Shown here piece after piece: positions 5,871 through 10,084 of a DNA stretch of 10,084 bases. Every line of letters starts with the position of its first letter. Position 1 is the first letter of the stretch. Below the pieces are notes generated by a model that ran no database searches, was not told the origin of the DNA, and saw only the letters and a program-made list of their open reading frames with translations. The DNA is from UBA1151 sp963579925 (GTDB lineage Bacteria > Chloroflexota > Dehalococcoidia > Lucifugimonadales > Lucifugimonadaceae), in contig CAUZJA010000095.1 in the NCBI GenBank assembly GCA_963579925.1, positions 1 to 10,084 of the forward strand, read 5' to 3'. Made by a program: the position numbers and the translations under genes.

Positions 5871-7616
5871 TTATCGAGCGTCCGCGAGCTTGAACGCCGC
5901 GTGGAGTGCCCGCGCTGAAGCTGGAACGTCGTCGGAGTCCACCAGGCAGGTGATGCGAATGTCTGCGGTGGTGATCGAGCGAATATTTACGTCTGCGGCC
6001 GCCATCGTGCGGAACATTTTCGCTGCTTGGCCGGGTGTGCTCTGAAGGCCCGTGCCAACTACGCTCACTTTTGCCATGGAGGGATCGACAAGCACTTCAC
6101 TGAATTCAACGTCGGTCTGGGCCTCCACGGTTTGCCTTGCACGTGCCGCTTCATCTTTTTCAACGGTGAATGCCATGTCTGTGCGCCCATCGCTGGCGGC
6201 CGTCTGAACCAGCACATCAACAGAGATGCCTGCGTCGGCCAGCGGCTCGAAGATTCCTGCTGCAACGCCGGGCCGGTCGACCACGCCGCGAACGGTGATT
6301 CTGGCGGCGCTGCGGGTGATGGCGATCCCTGTGACCGGGTACTCCACTTCATCCACTTCTGGCGCCTCAGACTCGATGATTGGCGCTTTGAACTCGCGCG
6401 CCAGAGCTGCCGTCGCTTCATCGACGCCAGATGCGTCTACGATGCACGTGATGTGCACTTCTGCCGTCGCCATCAGGTGGATGTTCACCCCGTGGCTGGA
6501 GAGTGTGCGGAACATACGGGCCGCGTAGCCGGGGCTGTTCTGCATTCCCGTGCCAACGATGCTGACCTTGGCGAGGTCAGAGCGGCTCTCTACCGTGGCA
6601 CCGGGTGCTTCGCTCGCGGCCGAAACAGCGTTAGCCAGATCTTTTGAAGAGACGGTAAAGGTGATGTCAGATGCATCGCCACCGGGAGCATCGTTGGCGA
6701 GAATTACGTCAACATTGATTCCGCGCTCGGCCACCTTTTCGAACAGTGCTGCAGATGTGCCGGGGCGTGCCTCACTGGTCCGCAGCGATATCTCAGCAAC
6801 GTCCCGCTCCACTTCCACAGCTGTGACGGCGTTGCGGATCTCCATTGTCGTGGAGCCTTTGAGGCTCTCTCCGTGAATCAGGGTGCCGGGCAGATCTCCA
6901 AACGTGGATGCAACCAGAATTGGCACACCATAGACCGCACCAAGCTCAATCGAACGAGGATTCATCTTGGCGCCCAGGCTGGCCAGCTCAAGCATGTCCC
7001 CGTAATCGATCTCATCCAGCTTGCGGGCTTCTGGCACGATTCGCGGGTCTGTGGTGTAGATCCCGTCTACGTCCGTGTAAATCTCACATCGAGCAGCGCC
7101 AAGCCGCGCGGCCAGCGCCACAGCGGTGGTGTCGGATGCGCCACGGCCAAGCGTCGTGACGTCTTCGGTATCAGAGAGGCCCTGGAACCCTGCCACAACC
7201 ACGACCCTGCCTGCATCCAGTTCTCGGTATATACGGGTGGGGTCGATATTGGCGATTCGGGCCGACTGGTGGCGTGAGTCTGTTTTGATTCCCGCCTGGA
7301 TGCCGCTGAGGCTGATCACCTCGTGGCCCTGCGCCCGGATAGCCATCGCCATCAACGACGCGGAGACAAGCTCTCCTGTTGAGAGCAACGTGTCCATTTC
7401 GCGCGGTTCAGGCGCACCATGGTCGCCAACAACGGCGTTGGCGAGGGCCGTGAGCTCGTCCGTCGTGTCGCCCATCGCTGATACCGTGACCACTACGTCA
7501 GCGCCAGTCGCACGCGTCTTGCAAATGCGCTCCGCAACTGCGCGGATCTTCTCGGCGTCGGCAACAGAGCTTCCGCCGTATTTCTGGACGATTATGTTGC
7601 GTGACTTGTTTGTCAT
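5871..7616 (-). CDS. lysC: Aspartate kinase with four ACT domains
   Basis: A 581-residue cytoplasmic aspartate kinase (L-aspartate + ATP to 4-phosphoaspartate), the first step to lysine, threonine and methionine. The kinase domain spans about 7-250: KYGGSS (12-17), STGE (79-82), FQG (144-146), GRGASDTTA (157-165; the usual GRGGSD has Ala in place of the second Gly) and YTDVDGIYTTDPR (180-192). Bacterial two-ACT enzymes are about 400-420 residues; here the regulatory part is doubled: ACT1 about 265-340, ACT2 about 348-412, ACT3 about 430-505, ACT4 about 514-578. ACT2 and ACT4 are about half identical by eye (both contain AKVS, VGTG, MFRT, VNI and ITC). Four-ACT aspartate kinases are known in cyanobacteria, with Lys/Thr feedback. 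The ATG overlaps the thrB stop by 4 bp (ATGA), a strong sign of coupling. Effector choice is not predictable here. Confidence 0.96.
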   Translation of the reverse strand: MTNKSRNIIVQKYGGSSVADAEKIRAVAERICKTRATGADVVVTVSAMGDTTDELTALANAVVGDHGAPEPREMDTLLSTGELVSASLMAMAIRAQGHEVISLSGIQAGIKTDSRHQSARIANIDPTRIYRELDAGRVVVVAGFQGLSDTEDVTTLGRGASDTTAVALAARLGAARCEIYTDVDGIYTTDPRIVPEARKLDEIDYGDMLELASLGAKMNPRSIELGAVYGVPILVASTFGDLPGTLIHGESLKGSTTMEIRNAVTAVEVERDVAEISLRTSEARPGTSAALFEKVAERGINVDVILANDAPGGDASDITFTVSSKDLANAVSAASEAPGATVESRSDLAKVSIVGTGMQNSPGYAARMFRTLSSHGVNIHLMATAEVHITCIVDASGVDEATAALAREFKAPIIESEAPEVDEVEYPVTGIAITRSAARITVRGVVDRPGVAAGIFEPLADAGISVDVLVQTAASDGRTDMAFTVEKDEAARARQTVEAQTDVEFSEVLVDPSMAKVSVVGTGLQSTPGQAAKMFRTMAAADVNIRSITTADIRITCLVDSDDVPASARALHAAFKLADAR

Positions 7617-8563
7617 TCCGTCTTAGCCACGTACGCGCCAGTTGGCGCAGGCTTTGCCACGATCGTCTTGCCGGGCAGATTGTGTTGGCGGGCGGCTTCA
7701 TGCATTTCGTAGATGATCGTCATCTCACGGGAAGTGGTCAACGCGACGACAGCCGGGCCAGCGCCGGAGAGGAACGCTGCGTGCGCACCACCGGCGTAGG
7801 ACGCCTCGATCAGGCGGTTCATGGCCGGGTAGACGGTGCTGCGAGCAGGCTGGTGTAGCCGATCTTCCGAGGCGTATCGCAGAATATCGAAATTGCCGTT
7901 GGCGAATGCGCTGACCATGAGCGCGGTGCGTCCAGCGTTGAACACGGCATCGGCGCGGGAGACCTCTGGTGTCAACAGCGCTCGGGCCTCGCGGGTTGGG
8001 CCTTCCACGTCTGGAACGAATACGACTGCCTGCAGATCATCAGGCAGCGAGATCTGGTTGGTGATCCAACGGCCGGGCCGAGGGTCGAGATCGAGTTCGG
8101 CATCGAGCTCGCTCTGAACTACGACGCACATTCCGCCAAGAATCGCCGGAGCCACGTTGTCGGGATGCCCGTCAAGATCAGCCGCAAGCTTGATCAGCTG
8201 TTCCTGCTCGAACTCCACTTCTGCCAGTGCAGCACCAGCCAGAAGCCCGGCCACAATCGCAGCGGAGCTACTGCCCAGTCCGCGTGAGTACGGAATGCCA
8301 TTGCCAGAAAGATATGTGAGTTCTGGAACCGATTTGCCCGCGGCTTCAAACGCCGCTTCCACTGCAATCACCACCAGGTTCGTGCGGTCCAACGGCATAG
8401 ACGCGGCCACACCGCCCTCGCCCTTCATCATGACGCTGAATGGGCCGCGTTCAACGGTGAGTTCGCTCCAGATGTCCAGCGCAAGGCCCAGGCAATCGAA
8501 CCCCGGGCCCATGTTGGCCGTGGTTGCCGGCACGCGCACGGTGACTTTTTGTATTTGACTCAT
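7613..8563 (-). CDS. thrB: Homoserine kinase (GHMP family)
   Basis: Phosphorylates L-homoserine to O-phosphohomoserine, the penultimate step to threonine. Read from ATG at 8563 it has 316 residues, usual for ThrB: N-terminal VRVPATTANMGPGFDCLGLA (9-28), the GHMP phosphate loop GLGSSSA (95-101), DGHPDNVAP (131-139), DRLHQPAR (234-241) and FLSGAGPAV (264-272). An upstream in-frame GTG at 8596 would add 11 polar residues outside family homology; it has GAGG about 11 bp before it, whereas the ATG has no clear Shine-Dalgarno, so the longer form (to 8596) cannot be excluded. It is the first gene of the minus-strand cluster and overlaps lysC by 4 bp. Homoserine dehydrogenase and threonine synthase, the natural partners, are not in the window. 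No ThrA/ThrB fusion is seen. Confidence 0.95.
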   Translation of the reverse strand: MSQIQKVTVRVPATTANMGPGFDCLGLALDIWSELTVERGPFSVMMKGEGGVAASMPLDRTNLVVIAVEAAFEAAGKSVPELTYLSGNGIPYSRGLGSSSAAIVAGLLAGAALAEVEFEQEQLIKLAADLDGHPDNVAPAILGGMCVVVQSELDAELDLDPRPGRWITNQISLPDDLQAVVFVPDVEGPTREARALLTPEVSRADAVFNAGRTALMVSAFANGNFDILRYASEDRLHQPARSTVYPAMNRLIEASYAGGAHAAFLSGAGPAVVALTTSREMTIIYEMHEAARQHNLPGKTIVAKPAPTGAYVAKTE

Positions 8564-8714
8564 TTTTGCGGTTATCTGGTTATCCCGTGTGGACACTTCG
8601 CAACGTGCCTCGACAAGGTAGGTGGCTCAGGTTTTGATTCGGGCGTGTGAATAATTTGGCCCGCTGGGTAGGCGTCTTAGTATTTGATCCGATGAATTCA
8701 AAACAGAATATGAG

Positions 8715-8734
8715 TGCGCGTCTTCACGCGCGCA
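8715..8734. promoter_or_regulatory. GC-rich inverted repeat over the -35 of the dehydrogenase promoter
   Basis: TGCGCG (8715-8720) and CGCGCA (8729-8734) are reverse complements, as are the shifted pair GCGCGT (8716-8721) and ACGCGC (8726-8731) around CTTC. It overlaps the proposed -35 at 8723-8728, where a bound dimer would block RNA polymerase. It may also be a simple GC-rich palindrome; no known regulator motif is recognised. Confidence 0.35.
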
Positions 8735-8750
8735 ACTAGAGAAGTATAAT
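8723..8750 (+). promoter_or_regulatory. Sigma-70-type promoter for the hydroxyacid dehydrogenase
   Basis: A perfect -10 hexamer TATAAT stands at 8745-8750, with TTCACG (four of six -35 matches) at 8723-8728 and a 16-bp spacer. Initiation near 8757 would leave a leader of roughly 100 bases before the GTG at 8860. The stretch 8564-8859 between the divergent thrB and dehydrogenase genes holds no protein gene that I can support; a minus-strand thrB promoter must lie here but no convincing hexamer pair was found. Confidence 0.55.
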
Positions 8751-8807
8751 CCCGCCCGGCACCGTAATTCTGTTTACGTGGGCTGACATATTGAACATTT
8801 TGGATAG

Positions 8808-8841
8808 GCAGGGCTCAAACCTGCCGCTACACCAACTGAAC
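8808..8841 (-). other. tRNA-half-like sequence (D-arm plus anticodon-arm geometry)
   Basis: Read on the minus strand from 8841 down: GTTC, loop AGTTGGTG, TAGC (D-arm with three of four pairs including one G-U and the conserved GG), a single G, then GCAGG, the 7-base loop TTTGAGC and CCTGC (a perfect 5-bp stem; U33 and a UGA anticodon position fit). The stem-loop could equally be read as a T-arm with C56 changed. U8 is not matched and no acceptor stem or proper T-arm closes the structure, so this is not a functional tRNA; a decayed tRNA fragment or chance are both possible. On the plus strand the same bases form a 6-bp hairpin (8807-8825) in the dehydrogenase leader. Confidence 0.25.
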
Positions 8842-8848
8842 AGGCAAT

Positions 8849-8862
8849 GGAGACAGACAGTG
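8849..8862 (+). promoter_or_regulatory. Ribosome binding site fixing the GTG start at 8860
   Basis: GGAG at 8849-8852 lies 7 bases before GTG at 8860-8862, an ideal spacing. It decides against the upstream in-frame ATG-type start at 8791, whose 23 extra residues run through the hairpin and tRNA-like segment and do not resemble the protein family. Confidence 0.7.
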
Positions 8863-9861
8863 GCAAAGCAGGTTGTGATTCTTGGAACGCCGGACGAAAA
8901 GACAGAAGCGGCGGTAGAGCGGTACAAGTGGCTGGCGTCAGAAGGTGGCAACGATGTAGATATCGCGTTTGTCGACTCAACGCAGTCGGCTGACGACGTA
9001 GTTGCGCAGTGTCATGACGCCGTTGCGATCATTCCTGCTGGCGTGCGTGGCCTCACAACAGACATGGCCTCAAAGATGCCCAATTTACAACTGATTCAGA
9101 CCACGTCGGCGGGCACAGACTGGATTGACAAGCCCGCCATCTACGAACTGGGCGTTAAGGTCGCAAACAACGGTGGCGGCAATCGGGTGGCCGTGTCCGA
9201 GCACACCATCACGCTGATGGTCTCCGCCTATCGCAGGCTGGAGCACCAGCTGAAGACCGCACGCGCAGGCAAATGGCTGGGCGAAGCTGTCATGCCGGGC
9301 GAGGCTGAGGACTACCACACGCTGGAAGAGAAGACCGTCGGAATCGTGGGTCTTGGCCGTATCGGGCAGGCAGTTGCGAAGCGTTTGCGGGGCTGGGACT
9401 GCGAGATCGTCTACTACGACACCATCGATTTTGACTCAGACGTAACGGATGCGTTGAACGTGACGAAGCTCCCGTTTGATGAACTGCTCGCCGTTTCAGA
9501 CGTGGTCACGCTGCACGTACCGCTGGAGCCAACCACCAAGGGCCTGATGAGCACACGAGAGTTTGGTCTCATGAAGAAGACCGCAATGCTCATCAACGCA
9601 TGCCGCGGCCCGGTAGTCGATGAAACCGCACTCATCCAGGCACTGCGCGACGGAGAGATCGCCGGTGCAGGCCTCGATGTTCTGGAGCAGGAGCCGACAC
9701 CAGTCGACAACCCACTGTTCGATATGGACAACGTAATCATCACCCCACACCTGGCCTCAAGGGCCATCGAGTCCACCTACACCAGCACGGAGTTCGCGAT
9801 CGCGAACGTCAGCCGGGTAGCGCGTGGCGAAGAGGCAACGTCGATAGTGTTGCCGATTTAG
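8860..9861 (+). CDS. D-2-hydroxyacid dehydrogenase, NAD-dependent (SerA-like, no ACT domain)
   Basis: A 333-residue D-isomer-specific 2-hydroxyacid dehydrogenase, which interconverts a 2-oxoacid and a D-2-hydroxyacid with NAD(H). Visible: substrate-domain SAGTDWID (83-90) and NNGGGNRVAVSEHT (103-116), Rossmann loop GLGRIGQ (164-170) with Asp187 after the next strand (NAD rather than NADP preference), catalytic Arg249 (NACRGPVVDE), Glu278 (EQEPTP) and His297 (TPHLAS). There is no C-terminal ACT or ASB domain, so it is shorter than full SerA. It may be a 3-phosphoglycerate dehydrogenase, or a glyoxylate/hydroxypyruvate or other D-hydroxyacid dehydrogenase; sequence alone does not settle this. 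The GTG start is set by GGAG 7 bp upstream. It is monocistronic: own promoter at 8723-8750 and terminator at 9882-9909. Confidence 0.92.
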   Translation: MAKQVVILGTPDEKTEAAVERYKWLASEGGNDVDIAFVDSTQSADDVVAQCHDAVAIIPAGVRGLTTDMASKMPNLQLIQTTSAGTDWIDKPAIYELGVKVANNGGGNRVAVSEHTITLMVSAYRRLEHQLKTARAGKWLGEAVMPGEAEDYHTLEEKTVGIVGLGRIGQAVAKRLRGWDCEIVYYDTIDFDSDVTDALNVTKLPFDELLAVSDVVTLHVPLEPTTKGLMSTREFGLMKKTAMLINACRGPVVDETALIQALRDGEIAGAGLDVLEQEPTPVDNPLFDMDNVIITPHLASRAIESTYTSTEFAIANVSRVARGEEATSIVLPI

Positions 9862-9881
9862 GCGGCAGGTAGATCTGGCCT

Positions 9882-9909
9882 AAGGGGCACGTGATCACGT
9901 GCCCCTTTT
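9882..9909 (+). terminator. Rho-independent terminator after the dehydrogenase gene
   Basis: Positions 9882-9907 are a perfect 26-bp palindrome: arm AAGGGGCACGTG (9882-9893), AT centre, mirrored arm CACGTGCCCCTT (9896-9907), followed by the rest of a T4 run (9906-9909). It begins 20 bp after the TAG at 9861. The short T-run makes termination moderate. In the minus direction only two T residues follow, so it should act mainly on the plus strand. Confidence 0.75.
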
Positions 9910-10084
9910 CCCGTCGTGGCGCGTTGAATTGGCGGTGGGCGCCCTTCGACAGGCTCAGGACAAGTTGAAATAGCAGTCGCTTGACCGGTGGTTGAGCCGT
10001 GGTTGTTCTGCGGTGCCTCGCCCGCGAAAGTTCTGACAACGAAGCTGCGCCCCAAGAGGGGACGTCTTCGACTTTCCAGGCCTT
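9910..10084. other. Right-edge intergenic DNA, no supported gene
   Basis: After the terminator, 175 bases run to the edge. Minus-strand frames stay open through much of it, but they pass through the repeat and the terminator palindrome and show no family motif. A minus-strand gene entering from outside and ending here cannot be excluded. Apart from the repeat at 9942-9964 I see nothing more. Confidence 0.5.
9942..9964. repeat. Short interspersed 'PEPVEG / LSLSKG' family repeat
   Basis: CCCTTCGACAGGCTCAGGAC (9942-9961) matches a short repeat that I recall as common between genes in many bacteria, including Chloroflexota; read on the minus strand it gives the telltale peptides PEPVEG or LSLSKG in spurious frames. 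Only one copy is present here. It marks non-coding DNA rather than a gene; its mechanism of spread is not clear from this window. Confidence 0.6.

Noticed and set aside
6027..7626. Several long open frames (up to about 200 codons) on the plus strand opposite lysC
   Set aside because: They are antisense to a fully conserved aspartate kinase, have no family motifs and unusual Cys/His/Ser/Arg-rich composition, as expected of shadow frames in GC-rich DNA.
8808..8841. A functional tRNA-Ser(UGA) gene
   Set aside because: No acceptor stem, no paired T-arm and no U8, so only a tRNA-like fragment can be claimed.
8791..8859. N-terminal extension of the hydroxyacid dehydrogenase from an upstream start
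   Set aside because: It runs through a hairpin and tRNA-like DNA, lacks family similarity, and the GTG at 8860 has a well-placed GGAG.
9858..10055. Minus-strand frame at the right edge containing the peptide PEPVEG
   Set aside because: The peptide is the signature of an intergenic repeat and the frame also reads through the terminator palindrome.
1..10084. CRISPR arrays, transposases, prophage or toxin-antitoxin modules
   Set aside because: No spaced direct repeats, terminal repeats or matching protein motifs were seen on either strand.

Overview
The window looks like ordinary chromosomal DNA of a free-living bacterium with moderately high GC. The style of the proteins (a TPR protein with a module I associate with Chloroflexota, and polyprenol-phosphate glycosyltransferases beside amino-acid genes) suggests Chloroflexota, perhaps a Dehalococcoidia/SAR202-like lineage. 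That placement is an inference from memory, not a computed result. Coding density is high and I see no phage, transposase, CRISPR or toxin-antitoxin genes.

Left block (1-2928, + strand): the 3' end of recF (DNA repair) overlaps a sirtuin-type NAD-dependent deacylase. After a 110-bp gap comes a class-III PLP aminotransferase of the glutamate-semialdehyde-aminomutase/beta-amino-acid transaminase group.

Central block (2937-8563, - strand, read right to left): homoserine kinase (thrB) overlaps aspartate kinase (lysC) by 4 bp. Next come a dolichyl-phosphate-glucosyltransferase-like GT2 enzyme, a small CoA-binding (Rossmann) protein and a polyprenol-phosphate-mannose-synthase-like GT2 enzyme, with gaps of 4, 2 and about 41 bp. 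This looks like one operon joining the front end of threonine/lysine synthesis to lipid-linked sugar donors. After a 130-bp gap containing a perfect 10-bp inverted repeat comes a TPR protein with an unassigned C-terminal module; it converges on the aminotransferase with only 8 bp between the stops.

Right block (8564-10084): a divergent intergenic region holds a TATAAT promoter with a GC-rich inverted repeat over its -35, and a tRNA-half-like sequence in the leader. It drives a D-2-hydroxyacid dehydrogenase (SerA-like without an ACT domain) that ends at a perfect palindromic terminator. The last 170 bp are mostly non-coding and include a copy of the short 'PEPVEG' family repeat.

I found no clear undescribed system. 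The best second looks are the mannosyltransferase gene, which has no usual start codon in frame unless a 6-C run is miscounted or slips; the inverted repeat in front of the TPR gene; the four-ACT aspartate kinase; the tRNA-like fragment; and the TPR protein's C-terminal module.
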